Positions 1 to 7,920 of a stretch of 38,302 bases of DNA are shown here, piece after piece. The stretch's first letter is position 1; each line of letters starts with the position of its first letter. The DNA is from an uncultured Ruminococcus sp. (GTDB taxonomy: Bacteria > Bacillota > Clostridia > Oscillospirales > Ruminococcaceae). The position numbers and the translations under genes were made by a program. The stretch covers positions 1-38,302 of the forward strand of contig CACYSH010000015.1 in the NCBI GenBank assembly GCA_902776945.1, given 5' to 3'. The notes below the pieces were generated by a model, which was not told the DNA's origin, did no database searches, and was given only the letters and a program-made list of their open reading frames with translations.

Positions 1-236
1 TCGATAAAGGAAACGCTTACCCGCCCGAGCTGCACCGGATATTCGCCCGAATACCAGCCCTCCGGTTCGTCGGTAACGATTATCACATCAAGATCGGAGT
101 ACTTGTCGGCGGGCGGGTCGGTTCTTGCAGATGAGCCTATCGCAATGACGGCATGAACGGAACTGCTATCAGCCGCAAATTTTTTTAAACGGCTCTTTAT
201 TGCCGAATAACGGTCGGCATACTCGTTTCTGTCCAT
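1..236 (-). CDS. ANT(6)-like nucleotidyltransferase, N-terminal part (runs off window)
   Basis: The reading frame starts at an ATG at 236 and stays open to the left edge, so only about 78 N-terminal residues are visible. The stretch VIAIGSSART followed by YSDLDVIIV is the nucleotidyltransferase-fold signature G-S-x(n)-D-x-D, with the two metal-binding Asp in DLD. The following W-x(n)-LGRVSVSF segment resembles streptomycin/aminoglycoside 6-adenylyltransferases (AadE family). Chromosomal AadE-like proteins are common in Clostridia and often have no shown resistance role, so the family is fairly sure but the substrate is unknown. It lies 19 bp downstream of thiC on the same strand. Confidence 0.6.
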   Translation of the reverse strand, partial: MDRNEYADRYSAIKSRLKKFAADSSSVHAVIAIGSSARTDPPADKYSDLDVIIVTDEPEGWYSGEYPVQLGRVSVSFI

Positions 237-255
237 AAATTTACCCGATTCACTA

Positions 256-1569
256 TTATTTCTCGGTGCAGAACGTTACTTCCTTGCCTTCAAGTATCAT
301 GTTCGTTGTTCTGACAGCGCACATCTTGCCGCACATCGAACAGGTATGGCGCTCGGAAGGCGGGGTCTGCTCGTAGAAACGCTTTGCCTTTTCGGGGTCG
401 GCAGCTACTGCAAACATTGCGTCCCAGTCAAGCGCGTGACGGGCTGCCGCCATTTCGTTGTCCTTGTCCATAGCGTGAGGGACACCCTTCGCAATGTCGG
501 CGGCGTGAGCGGCGATTTTAGAAGCAATTATGCCCTCTTTAACATCGTCGGCATCGGGCAGACGGAGATGCTCCGCAGGGGTAACGTAGCAAAGGAAATC
601 CGCGCCGCTCGCCGCAGCGATAGCGCCGCCAATCGCGGAGGTGATATGGTCGTAGCCCGGGAAAATATCGCTTACAAGGGGACCGAGAACATAGAACGGA
701 GCGCCGTGACAGATAGTCTTTTGCAGCTTCATATTAGCGGCGATCTGATCCATCGGCATATGACCGGGGCCCTCTACCATTACCTGAACGTCCTTTTCCC
801 AGGCGCGTTTTGTAAGATCACCCAGCTCGATAAGCTCGGCGATCTGCCCCGCGTCGCTGGCATCGGAAAGGCAGCCGGGGCGCAGCGCGTCGCCCAGCGA
901 GATAGTAACATCGTACTCGCGGAGAATATCAAGCACCTCGTCGTAATGCTCAAAGAAAGGATTCTCATTGCCCGTCATCATCATCCACGCGAAAAGCAGC
1001 GAGCCGCCGCGTGAAACGATATTCATTTTTCTCTTGTCGCGGCGGAAGGCTTCAACCGCACGGCGATTGATACCCGCGTGGATCGTCATGAAATCCACGC
1101 CCTCTTCCGCGTGCGCCCTTACCACGCGCAGAAAATCCTCGGCAGTAATTTCCAGCAAGTCTTTATCAAGATAGCCGATAGCGTCGTACATCGGAACGGT
1201 GCCTATCATCGCGGGGGATTTAGCCACCAGTTCGGTGCGGAACTTGTTCGTCTTGCCGTAATTTGACAGATCCATTATCGCCTCAGCGCCGAATTTCAGT
1301 GCCATATCGACCTTTCGCATTTCAAGGTCATAGTCCTTAGCGTCGCCCGAAATACCGAGATTGACGTTTATCTTAGTGCGCAGTCCCTTGCCGATACCCT
1401 CGGCGGATAAAGACGTATGGTTGATATTTGCCGGAATGCAGACCTCGCCCGTTGCTACAAGCGCCCTGATCTCTTCGGGAGTGCGGTATTCCTTTTCCGC
1501 AACGGTTTTCATTTCGGGAGTGATAATGCCCTTGCGGGCGGCTTCCATTTGTGTGCTGTACTCTCTCAT
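256..1569 (-). CDS. thiC: phosphomethylpyrimidine synthase ThiC
   Basis: ThiC is a radical-SAM enzyme that turns 5-aminoimidazole ribotide into HMP phosphate, the pyrimidine half of thiamine. The 437 residues match the short clostridial form. Visible marks are [15 protein letters not shown] in the middle of the protein, [20 protein letters not shown], and the C-terminal iron-sulfur motif CSMCGKMC at about 410-417, spaced C-x2-C-x3-C as in clostridial ThiC rather than the C-x2-C-x4-C of E. coli. The ATG at 1569 is preceded by AAGGAAG at good spacing. A TPP riboswitch and an intrinsic terminator lie in its leader, so expression should fall when TPP is plentiful. No other thiamine gene is in the window. 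Confidence 0.97.
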   Translation of the reverse strand: MREYSTQMEAARKGIITPEMKTVAEKEYRTPEEIRALVATGEVCIPANINHTSLSAEGIGKGLRTKINVNLGISGDAKDYDLEMRKVDMALKFGAEAIMDLSNYGKTNKFRTELVAKSPAMIGTVPMYDAIGYLDKDLLEITAEDFLRVVRAHAEEGVDFMTIHAGINRRAVEAFRRDKRKMNIVSRGGSLLFAWMMMTGNENPFFEHYDEVLDILREYDVTISLGDALRPGCLSDASDAGQIAELIELGDLTKRAWEKDVQVMVEGPGHMPMDQIAANMKLQKTICHGAPFYVLGPLVSDIFPGYDHITSAIGGAIAAASGADFLCYVTPAEHLRLPDADDVKEGIIASKIAAHAADIAKGVPHAMDKDNEMAAARHALDWDAMFAVAADPEKAKRFYEQTPPSERHTCSMCGKMCAVRTTNMILEGKEVTFCTEK

Positions 1570-1593
1570 GCTATTTTCTTCCTTTCATATAAA

Positions 1594-1620
1594 AGGCGGG
1601 TCTTTCCAGAAAACCCGCCT
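1594..1620 (-). terminator. riboswitch-controlled terminator of thiC
   Basis: On the minus strand an 8-bp stem (AGGCGGGT pairing with ACCCGCCT) is followed directly by TTTT, just downstream of the TPP aptamer and about 25 bp before the thiC start. This is the expected expression platform: ligand-bound aptamer allows the terminator, free aptamer should favour an alternative pairing. Confidence 0.8.
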
Positions 1621-1626
1621 GTAAGC

Positions 1627-1712
1627 TGCTTGCTTCCTTCGACGGTATTGACCGACAGGTTCAAAGGGTTGGAACATTCCTCTCAACCGTGCGCCGCACA
1701 GTACCCCCGCAA
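1627..1712 (-). promoter_or_regulatory. TPP riboswitch (THI element)
   Basis: Read on the minus strand, the leader has the conserved landmarks in order: GCGGGGGTACTG (P1/P2 side), the TTGAGAGG equivalent of the CTGAGA box, CCCTTTGAACCTG, and a closing AATACCGTCGAAGGAAGC helix. CCCTTTGAACCTG is the core of the pyrophosphate-sensing arm. Position between a repeat-filled gap and thiC, with a terminator immediately downstream, fits transcriptional control of thiC by TPP. Confidence 0.93.
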
Positions 1713-1734
1713 AAATATTCTGTTTTCTGTAAAC

Positions 1735-1948
1735 GAGCGTTTTTGATGAATTGCACAAAATGCGGTTCTGCTTCGGCAGGGAGTGCCGACCCGCATTAGT
1801 TGCGCCTGCGGCGCAAATGGGGCGCTGTCCCATACCCCGCAAGGGGACTCCTCGCCTTGACACGAACTTGTTCGTGCGGTTGACACCTCGCCAGCGCACG
1901 GGCGCTGGAACCCATTTATGTCCTTGCTTTGCGTTTTTTGTAGGCTTT
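1735..1948 (-). repeat. composite intergenic repeat, copy A1 (hairpin-chain unit)
   Basis: On the minus strand this copy runs from ACGCAAAGCAAGGACATAAA through a CCAGCGCCCGTGCGCTGG hairpin, the perfect palindrome CACGAACAAGTTCGTG (1861-1876), CCCCTTGCGGGGTATGGG and the hairpin TTGCGCCGCAGGCGCAA. It ends in a tail, CATTTTGTGCAATTC then CAAAAACGCTC, that recurs near 24120 and 34545. The CGCAAAG end faces the stop codon of the carboxypeptidase gene at 1955. An open frame crosses this region but is an artefact of the GC-rich palindromes. Confidence 0.8.
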
Positions 1949-1954
1949 GATAAA

Positions 1955-3334
1955 TTAGGTTCCCATAATGGGAAGCTCCGTTCCCGTTTGATCGGTTGGC
2001 GTTCCGACATCATTTCCCTGACCATTATCCACAAGCGTTTCTGTATCTGAGGAATCGTCGGTCGGTTCGGTCTGATCTATTACATCAGGTGTAACATCAA
2101 TAGCGCTCTGATCGAGCTTGACCGATGACGAAGAATCAGAATCGTCTGTCTCCGAACTGCTGTCGTCTTCCACCGTATCGGATTCGGAACTGCTGTCCTC
2201 TTCGGAGGAGGAAGACGAGCTGCTTTCGGGGCCTCTTTCGACAGTTCCCGCAAGATCGCTCACAGGCAGATAACGTTCGCAAATTCTGATGTTATCCTCC
2301 GTAGCCTTAGAGGAATTGTCGGACTTCATCGTTATGCAGACATAGTAATTCTCCCCTATTTTATAGACAGAGGCAAGCGAGTATTTCGATTCGTCGGTAA
2401 AGCCCGTTTTTCCGCCTATGACCTCGCAGTCCTCCTTGTTATCGGCATCGCGGTCAACATAGAAACCGTCGTATCTCTGGAAGAAGATGCTCGAAAGAGT
2501 GATACCCTCCTTGTGCTTGTTGGATTTCGTTGTCTGATAATTTTTCGCGCCGATGATCTTAAGAAATTCGTGGCTTATATCGGGATTTTCAATGGCGTAT
2601 TTTACCAGCATAGCCATATCGAGCGCGGTCGAAAAATGATTGGGGGCGTGCAGACCGCTTGAGTTTTCAAAATGCGAATTTTCAAGCCCCAGTTCTTCGA
2701 GCTTTTCGTTCATCATATCGACAAACGCTTCCTCCGAGCCTGCAACATAATTAGCAAGACCGAGCGTAGCATCGGCACCGCTGGGCAGCATCGCGCCGTA
2801 GAGAAGGTCTCTGATAGTCACCTTTTCGCCCGCGGAAAATCCTGCAACGGAAGCATTTTCATTTTCCAGTTTCAGCATATCCGCCTTAGTGAACTTGTAA
2901 GTCTCGGAAAGATCGTCAACATTTTCAAGCGCAACGATAACTGTCATTATCTTGGTAAGCGAGGCGGGATATGCCTTTTTTGTGTAATTTTTTCCGGTGT
3001 AAAGGGTATTGTCCGAAACGCCCAGCAGAACGTTATATTTCGCTGACACCTCGCTCAGTTCCATAGGCATAAATTCCATGCCCTTGTCGGGGTACTCCAT
3101 AAGCGTGTCGGGAACAGGCTCGGGAATAGGCTCCGAAGAAGAATCCTCCGCAGACGAAGTATCGGTCATCGGCATATAGCTCGGCATACTTTCGTTTGAA
3201 TGAATGGGAGTTTCACCCATTACCACAAGCAGCGCCGAACCGACTGCCAGCAGCATTATCATAATAAGTATCGCACAAAGCGCGGCGTTTCCCCTGCGGG
3301 TCGCGGGCGTTTTGTTGGTTGTCCTGGTCTTCAT
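1955..3334 (-). CDS. D-alanyl-D-alanine carboxypeptidase, S11/PBP5 family
   Basis: This membrane-anchored enzyme trims the terminal D-Ala from peptidoglycan stem peptides. An N-terminal membrane segment lies at about residues 17-39, then a Ser/Glu-rich linker to about residue 80. The catalytic domain shows SxxK as PASLTK (Ser125, Lys128), the second motif as PSGAD (185-187 SGA instead of the usual SxN), and KTG at 309-311 in GGKTGFTDES. After about residue 360 comes a long Ser/Asp/Glu/Thr-rich low-complexity tail, probably a surface spacer. The catalytic core length is normal for S11. The SGA variant removes the usual Asn. I cannot tell whether that lowers activity. The TM anchor is N-terminal, unlike E. 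coli PBP5. Confidence 0.9.
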   Translation of the reverse strand: MKTRTTNKTPATRRGNAALCAILIMIMLLAVGSALLVVMGETPIHSNESMPSYMPMTDTSSAEDSSSEPIPEPVPDTLMEYPDKGMEFMPMELSEVSAKYNVLLGVSDNTLYTGKNYTKKAYPASLTKIMTVIVALENVDDLSETYKFTKADMLKLENENASVAGFSAGEKVTIRDLLYGAMLPSGADATLGLANYVAGSEEAFVDMMNEKLEELGLENSHFENSSGLHAPNHFSTALDMAMLVKYAIENPDISHEFLKIIGAKNYQTTKSNKHKEGITLSSIFFQRYDGFYVDRDADNKEDCEVIGGKTGFTDESKYSLASVYKIGENYYVCITMKSDNSSKATEDNIRICERYLPVSDLAGTVERGPESSSSSSSEEDSSSESDTVEDDSSSETDDSDSSSSVKLDQSAIDVTPDVIDQTEPTDDSSDTETLVDNGQGNDVGTPTDQTGTELPIMGT

Positions 3335-3393
3335 CTATTATCTCTCTCCTTAAAGCAGACGGTAATCAGCCGTCCGCCATTTTTTACACTATG

Positions 3394-3864
3394 TCAGATC
3401 TCCGCTTCCTCGCGGATATATTCGGGCTGCGCGGAGAACATCTCGCTGTCCTTAAGCGCACTGTAACACGCCTGCAAGATGTCACGGCGAGTAACTATGC
3501 CGCTGAAAACGCCGCGGTCGTCAACGACCGGAACGAAATTCTGATTCATCGAAAGCATGAAAAGGTCGCCGATAGTTGAATCTATATATACCGGCTCGCA
3601 CATTACCCGGCGCGAAAGGTCTTTCACGCAGTACTTTTCAAGCCCCGAAAGCTCGGTTATCCTGTTTTCGAGCATGAACCACATAAAATCGCCCTCAGCG
3701 AGCGCCTTCACATATTTTCCTTCCCTGTCGATAACTGGAACGGCGGTATATCCGTAGCGCCTGAGCTTTTCTATCGCCTGTCTGAGCGTCATATCCTCGA
3801 CCACATACGCCGTGAGCGCCTTGGGCTTTAACAACTGAAGTATATTCATCGTATCGATCACCAA
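3394..3864 (-). CDS. tandem CBS-domain protein
   Basis: A 156-residue protein made of a CBS pair (about residues 10-65 and 80-145). YTAVPVIDREGKYV and FVPVVDDRGVFSGIVTRRDIL are the typical CBS beta-alpha-beta ends. Stand-alone CBS pairs bind adenine nucleotides or SAM and act as sensors. No partner domain is present. The start is uncertain: an AAGGAA ribosome site sits about 10 bp before a TTG at 3864, with GTG next and ATG only at 3849. The TTG/GTG fits the spacing best. It lies 59 bp upstream of the carboxypeptidase gene on the same strand, so the two may be co-transcribed. Confidence 0.85.
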   Translation of the reverse strand: MVIDTMNILQLLKPKALTAYVVEDMTLRQAIEKLRRYGYTAVPVIDREGKYVKALAEGDFMWFMLENRITELSGLEKYCVKDLSRRVMCEPVYIDSTIGDLFMLSMNQNFVPVVDDRGVFSGIVTRRDILQACYSALKDSEMFSAQPEYIREEAEI

Positions 3865-3970
3865 CTTAATAGATTTCCTTGGAAGTCTAATATTTCAATC
3901 ATGATATACATATAAATTATACAACAAATTGACCGTTATGTCAAGACCGGAAAAAAGAATTTTACCAAAG

Positions 3971-4038
3971 CGCAAAGTGAGGTTCAGCCCCCTCGCCAGC
4001 GCACGGGCGCTGAACCCCGTTTATGCCCTCACTTTGCG
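3971..4038. repeat. composite intergenic repeat, copy A2 (short form)
   Basis: A 68-bp element with a perfect 12-bp terminal inverted repeat, CGCAAAGTGAGG and CCTCACTTTGCG, enclosing a nested GGTTCAGC/GCTGAACC stem and CTCGCCAGCGCACGGGCGCTG. It is the first hairpin of the longer units elsewhere in the window. The right-hand CGCAAAG end faces the stop codon of the epimerase gene at 4085. The rest of the 220-bp gap holds only AT-rich sequence. Confidence 0.8.
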
Positions 4039-4084
4039 GTTTCGGTGGCTTTTTGCATATCAAAGTTTATTATGCGTTTACTAC

Positions 4085-4774
4085 TCAATGAGCGCTTATC
4101 GCCTGTCTTTTTGCGGCAATTCTCTCATCTACGCCCACAATGGTATCTTTTACTATACTCGAAGTACCCGCTACAAACACTCTTGCTCCCGCGTCATACA
4201 TCAGCCTTGCGTTCTCACAGGACATATTTCCGTCGGCAATAATGGTAATATCTTCCCTGCCAATGTCAATAAGATGCTGCTTCATCTTCTTAACCTTGCC
4301 GATTACCGAAGGAATTATCTTCTGCCCCGCAAAGCCCGGATTTACGCTTAACAGCAGCACAGCGTCGAGATAATCGTATACCTCTTCAAGCACCCATATC
4401 GGCGTACCCGGACAAAGCGCCACGCTCGCCTTTGCTCCTCGGCTCTTGATATACTGCATACACTTGTCGATGTGCCGCGTCGATTCCCAGTGTACGGAAA
4501 CCCAGTCGCCCTCTCGTATGTCGAACCATTTCATTTTTTCCTCCGGAGTGTCTACCATGAAATGGAAATCAAAAGGCTTGTTGCTTATCTCACGGAGCTG
4601 TTTTACATAATCAACGCCTATCGTAATATTCGGAACAAATGTTCCGTCCATAACGTCTATATGCAGAAGCTCTACGTTATTCCGCTCAAAGGCGCGAAGA
4701 TAATCCATTGTAAGATCAAGCCTTACACACATCATCGAAACGGAGATCATTCCATTATCATTGTTGCTTATCAT
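4085..4774 (-). CDS. ribulose-phosphate 3-epimerase family protein
   Basis: A TIM-barrel epimerase of 229 residues. HIDVMDGTFVPNITIG carries the first metal ligands, VSVHWES, LLSVNPGFAGQK and IIADGNMS supply the other family motifs. Some positions differ from housekeeping Rpe (FHFMV rather than HLMV, DGNM rather than DGGI), so it could also be an allulose-6-phosphate epimerase-like enzyme. Rpe interconverts ribulose 5-phosphate and xylulose 5-phosphate. The start at 4774 has GAGAGG about 7 bp upstream. It is the last gene of the tarI/tarJ cluster, 38 bp after the glycerophosphotransferase gene. My inference is that it supplies ribulose 5-phosphate to TarJ. Confidence 0.85.
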   Translation of the reverse strand: MISNNDNGMISVSMMCVRLDLTMDYLRAFERNNVELLHIDVMDGTFVPNITIGVDYVKQLREISNKPFDFHFMVDTPEEKMKWFDIREGDWVSVHWESTRHIDKCMQYIKSRGAKASVALCPGTPIWVLEEVYDYLDAVLLLSVNPGFAGQKIIPSVIGKVKKMKQHLIDIGREDITIIADGNMSCENARLMYDAGARVFVAGTSSIVKDTIVGVDERIAAKRQAISAH

Positions 4775-4812
4775 ACTTTTCCTCTCTGTCGAAACAAAAA
4801 CGGTTAAGCCGT

Positions 4813-6084
4813 TCAGCCCTTTACTCCCGCCTGACCGCCGATTATCAGCTGATCTATAACGCGGTCGGTCGATTTGCCGTCCGTATACTTGAAATTCTTT
4901 TTAACAAAAGCGTCCATTTTATGGAAATCATAGTCCTCTTTTTCCATAGCTTCAAGCAGCTCGTCAAAGTCGCTGACGATACGCCCGGGAACAAGCTGCT
5001 CGTAAGGCTCGTAAAAATCGCGGGTCGATTCGTAATGCCGTCTGTCGAACGCAAAGAAAAGCATCGGCTTTCCGAGCAGCGACATTTCGTAAATGATCGA
5101 CGAATAATCGGTTATCAGAACATCTACAATAAATAAAATGTCGTTGACCTCGCGGTAATCGGTAGCGTCGAGGATCCTGTCACGGTAGCGCTCGGGTATC
5201 TCGACGCGCTTTTTTACGAACGGGTGCAGCTTGATTATCAGCACCGAGTCTTCCTTTTCAAGAAACTCTCCCCACCTGTCAAGATCGAACTTGTCAAAAG
5301 GGAACCATGCGTTTGTGACGTTGTTTCCGCGAAAGGTCGGCGCGTACAGATAAACCTTTTTAGCACTGCGGCAGGCGGGGAACTCGTCATAGTCCTTTTC
5401 GCGGACAGCGGCTTTATATTCCTCGTCGAAAAAAATATCCGTCCGCGGTATACCAACGGGATAAAACTTGCGCTCGTCAATGGCGAAGCCTTCGGCATGG
5501 TGCTTTGCAGAATGCTCCGAGCTTACGGGAACGTGCGTATAGCACTTGTGTACTCTCGTATTGAAAGGCGGCTCGCCCGGCTTGCCTACTCTTTCGAAGC
5601 CCAGCGTTTTGAACGCTCCGCAGGCGTGCCACACCTGCAAGACCTTTACGTCTTTGGCATAATCGAATTTATATATCTCGGGGTAATAATCATCAAGAAG
5701 AATAATATCCGATGTGGCAAGATAGTAGTAAAAGCGAAACTTCTTGAACATCGAACGCGCTTCGTTGATATTCGCCTTGAAATCGAATCGGAACTTGTAC
5801 TGCTTGTCAAGCCCGCGCTCGATCATGCGCTTGTAGATAAATTCCTCGTTCCCGCCGATCTCGGCACGCGAGCCTGACGAAAACAGTATTATATTTCCCT
5901 CGTGCTTTGCGAATTTGCTGAAAAACCTGAACGCCTTGTGATATATCCATTCTTTGATAGCCGTAATATCTTTTTTAAGATCGTTCTTTCTTGTGCGGCG
6001 GCGTTCGCGCCGCCTTTCGCGGAAGGTCTGCGGGCGCGGCGGCTCCTTGTAATCGACATTCAGATAATATTCCGCCGTGTCCAT
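4813..6084 (-). CDS. CDP-glycerol/ribitol glycerophosphotransferase (TagB/TagF family), catalytic part of a frameshifted gene
   Basis: This enzyme family transfers glycerol- or ribitol-phosphate from the CDP-polyol to a growing teichoic-acid-like chain at the cytoplasmic membrane face. Visible marks are GSRAEIGGNEEFIYK (71-85), WHACGAFK (152-159, with the presumed catalytic His), YAPTFRGNN (247-255), IIKLHPF (283-289) and LITDYSSIIYE (323-333). The frame continues upstream of the ATG at 6084 with clearly coding sequence (residues YPCYISPELEG and FKLDRGSSHFNAVSECD) to a TGA near 6234, while the rest of the N-terminal domain sits in another frame (6584 down to about 6210). The gene is therefore one reading frame split by a shift. 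Neighbouring tarI and tarJ point to ribitol phosphate as substrate. Confidence 0.88.
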   Translation of the reverse strand: MDTAEYYLNVDYKEPPRPQTFRERRRERRRTRKNDLKKDITAIKEWIYHKAFRFFSKFAKHEGNIILFSSGSRAEIGGNEEFIYKRMIERGLDKQYKFRFDFKANINEARSMFKKFRFYYYLATSDIILLDDYYPEIYKFDYAKDVKVLQVWHACGAFKTLGFERVGKPGEPPFNTRVHKCYTHVPVSSEHSAKHHAEGFAIDERKFYPVGIPRTDIFFDEEYKAAVREKDYDEFPACRSAKKVYLYAPTFRGNNVTNAWFPFDKFDLDRWGEFLEKEDSVLIIKLHPFVKKRVEIPERYRDRILDATDYREVNDILFIVDVLITDYSSIIYEMSLLGKPMLFFAFDRRHYESTRDFYEPYEQLVPGRIVSDFDELLEAMEKEDYDFHKMDAFVKKNFKYTDGKSTDRVIDQLIIGGQAGVKG

Positions 6085-6584
6085 ATCGCATTCGGAAACG
6101 GCGTTAAAATGACTGGAGCCGCGGTCGAGCTTGAAATTTCTCGGATTGTCGGCGCTGTTATCACAGCAGCCCTCAAGCTCGGGCGAGATGTAGCAGGGAT
6201 ATTCGTGTAGTGCTTTTCCTTGCCGTGACCCTCATATCTCTCAAAGATCACCAGCGCGTATTTTCCCGAAACAATAGGCTTTTCGCCGCGTGAACACATA
6301 ATATTCATCGTCAGCTCAAAGCTCCTGCCGTCCTCCGCGATGTCGAAATGCGCGGGATAGAACATCTTTGTGCGGTCGCGGTTGACGAATCTTGCTCCGT
6401 ATTTTTTCGGATTCGAGACATCAAATCCCGTCAGTTCCCCCGCTATATGAAGTATTACTCTTCTGAACTCTATGGACGTAAGCCTTGCGAATGGCTGTCC
6501 TTTGGCTGTCTTTTTTTCTATCGCCCTTGTCAAGTCTTGCTTTTCTATGATCTCTTTACTATCTGATCTTTCCATCTTTTCCAA
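6060..6584 (-). pseudogene. frameshifted 5' part of the glycerophosphotransferase gene (N-terminal domain)
   Basis: This frame begins at an ATG at 6584 with a charged helix, then a beta-rich stretch (FRRVILHIAGELTGFD, MFYPAHFDIAEDG, FELTMNIMCSRGE, GKYALVIFERYEG). It makes sense only to about 6210. After KEKHYT the coding sense moves to the frame of the downstream catalytic ORF (EYPCYISPELEG). The remaining residues in this frame are shadow sequence. Joined, the product would be about 590 residues: an N-terminal domain of about 150 residues, then the catalytic domain. No classic X-XXY-YYZ slippery site is evident at the junction, so a real mutation or an assembly error is more likely than programmed shifting. 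The gene starts 30 bp after the zinc-ribbon gene. Confidence 0.75.
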
Positions 6585-6614
6585 AGTCTTTCCAATTCAT
6601 TTTTATCTACACCG

Positions 6615-6824
6615 TTATTTCTTTATAAACGGCGCAATATCCTTAATATAGCTCCGGACAACGGAGCCGCACCCCAAACATATCGTGTGAAAAAGCACCG
6701 AACCGTGCAAACCGTCCTCCATAGGAGAAACAAATCGCTGTTTTGCTTCCGCGAACTCGTTTCCTCCGCAGTACGGGCATTTTTCTACCGGCGCGGCAGC
6801 TTTTTCGGGTGCTATCCTTTCCAT
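6615..6824 (-). CDS. small zinc-ribbon protein
   Basis: A 69-residue protein with two CxxC knuckles, CPYCGG near the N-terminus and CLGCGS about 35 residues later, as in a single zinc ribbon. No other domain fits in it. I prefer the ATG at 6824 (AGGTG about 7 bp upstream) to the in-frame TTG at 6839. The ribosome site lies over the end of tarJ, which suggests translational coupling. Function is unknown. The position inside the polyol-phosphate cluster may be incidental. Confidence 0.72.
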   Translation of the reverse strand: MERIAPEKAAAPVEKCPYCGGNEFAEAKQRFVSPMEDGLHGSVLFHTICLGCGSVVRSYIKDIAPFIKK

Positions 6825-6835
6825 AACATCACCTG

Positions 6836-7906
6836 TCAATCCATTGTGAACATGACGCGAAGTGTGAATGTGTCCTTGTCACGGACAGCAGCGAACGCCT
6901 GTTCATACTCGCTCATTTTATATGTGCGGGAGATAAGCCCTTTAAGCGCAAGCTCGCCGCTTTCGAAAGTGCTTATCGCTTCTTTCCAGTCGTTGACACG
7001 GCTGTTGTAGCTCGAATTCCAGGAACCCGCCAGAGTCAGCTGCTTGCGGAGTATCGACCAGTAGACGTTTTTCTCCATATTCAGATCGCCGTAAGGGTTG
7101 CCGACAAGCACCACCTTTCCGAGCGCCGCCGCCGCCTTTACCGCGTTTGAGATAGCCTCGTTGGTGCCGACCGCCTCAACAGCGACCTCCGCGCCGTCCC
7201 TGCCTGTTATGCGCTTAACACCTGCGGAAATATCCTCCTGAGAAGTATTGACTGTTTCAAAGCCCATTTTAGCGGCGTTTTCGAGCTTATCGGCACTTCG
7301 ACCCGCGATAATTACCTTACCTGTTTCCGAGCGCTTTTTCGCAAACAGCCCTATCAACAGTGCAATAGCGCCAGTCCCGACGATAACGGCATTATCGCCC
7401 TTTTTAATGCCCGAGATATTCACCGCATGAAGGCTTACCGCCGCAGGCTCGCAGAGAGCCGCTTCCTCATACGAAAGGCTGTCCGAAAACGGCACAAGAT
7501 TCCACACAGGCACGGCAAGATACTCGGCAAAGCCGCCGTCCTGCCGCGAGCCGAAATAGCTGTACCCCGAACACTGCGCCCATTCCTCCAGCTCGCAGGC
7601 GTGACATTTTCTGCAAGGCAGCATCGGGAACACGCAGGAACGCCGTCCAAGCAGCGATTCGTCCACATCGTCGCCGACCGCTACTATCTGCCCGGAAAAC
7701 TCATGCCCGGGTATCGTCGGGAAATGATAGGTGCCGGTGGTAAAAATGCGCGGAATGTCGCTCGAACATATCCCGCAGGCTTTTATCTTCAAAAGCACCA
7801 TACCCGCTCCGAGCGCAGGAACGTCCACATCTTCATAGCGAAGATCGCCCACGCCGTGCAGGTTCAGGGCTTTCATTTTCTTTGGTATTTCAATCAGGCT
7901 TTTCAT
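6836..7906 (-). CDS. tarJ: zinc-dependent MDR dehydrogenase, probable ribulose-5-phosphate reductase (TarJ-like)
   Basis: A 356-residue medium-chain dehydrogenase. The catalytic zinc site is seen as GICSSD (Cys47) with GHEF (His68, Glu69), and the structural zinc lobe as Cys98, Cys101, Cys104 and Cys112. The Rossmann turn is VIVGTGAIA near residue 175. Late in the protein GSWNSSY matches the galactitol-1-phosphate dehydrogenase/TarJ-like subgroup. TarJ reduces D-ribulose 5-phosphate to D-ribitol 5-phosphate. By sequence alone it could be another sugar-phosphate dehydrogenase. The tarI homologue at 8739-9461, separated only by the NERD gene, supports TarJ. Confidence 0.8.
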   Translation of the reverse strand: MKSLIEIPKKMKALNLHGVGDLRYEDVDVPALGAGMVLLKIKACGICSSDIPRIFTTGTYHFPTIPGHEFSGQIVAVGDDVDESLLGRRSCVFPMLPCRKCHACELEEWAQCSGYSYFGSRQDGGFAEYLAVPVWNLVPFSDSLSYEEAALCEPAAVSLHAVNISGIKKGDNAVIVGTGAIALLIGLFAKKRSETGKVIIAGRSADKLENAAKMGFETVNTSQEDISAGVKRITGRDGAEVAVEAVGTNEAISNAVKAAAALGKVVLVGNPYGDLNMEKNVYWSILRKQLTLAGSWNSSYNSRVNDWKEAISTFESGELALKGLISRTYKMSEYEQAFAAVRDKDTFTLRVMFTMD

Positions 7907-7920
7907 ATTATCATCTTTCC

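Noticed and set aside
1585-2034. 149-residue minus-strand frame across the TPP riboswitch and repeat A1
   Set aside because: It covers a riboswitch, a terminator and hairpin repeats. The Arg/Pro/Cys-rich product has no family features, and the frame is kept open by GC-rich palindromes.
6195-6235. Programmed -1 ribosomal frameshift in the glycerophosphotransferase gene
   Set aside because: The shift has the right direction, but no X-XXY-YYZ heptamer or downstream pseudoknot is apparent, and the family is not known for recoding. Mutation or sequence error is simpler.
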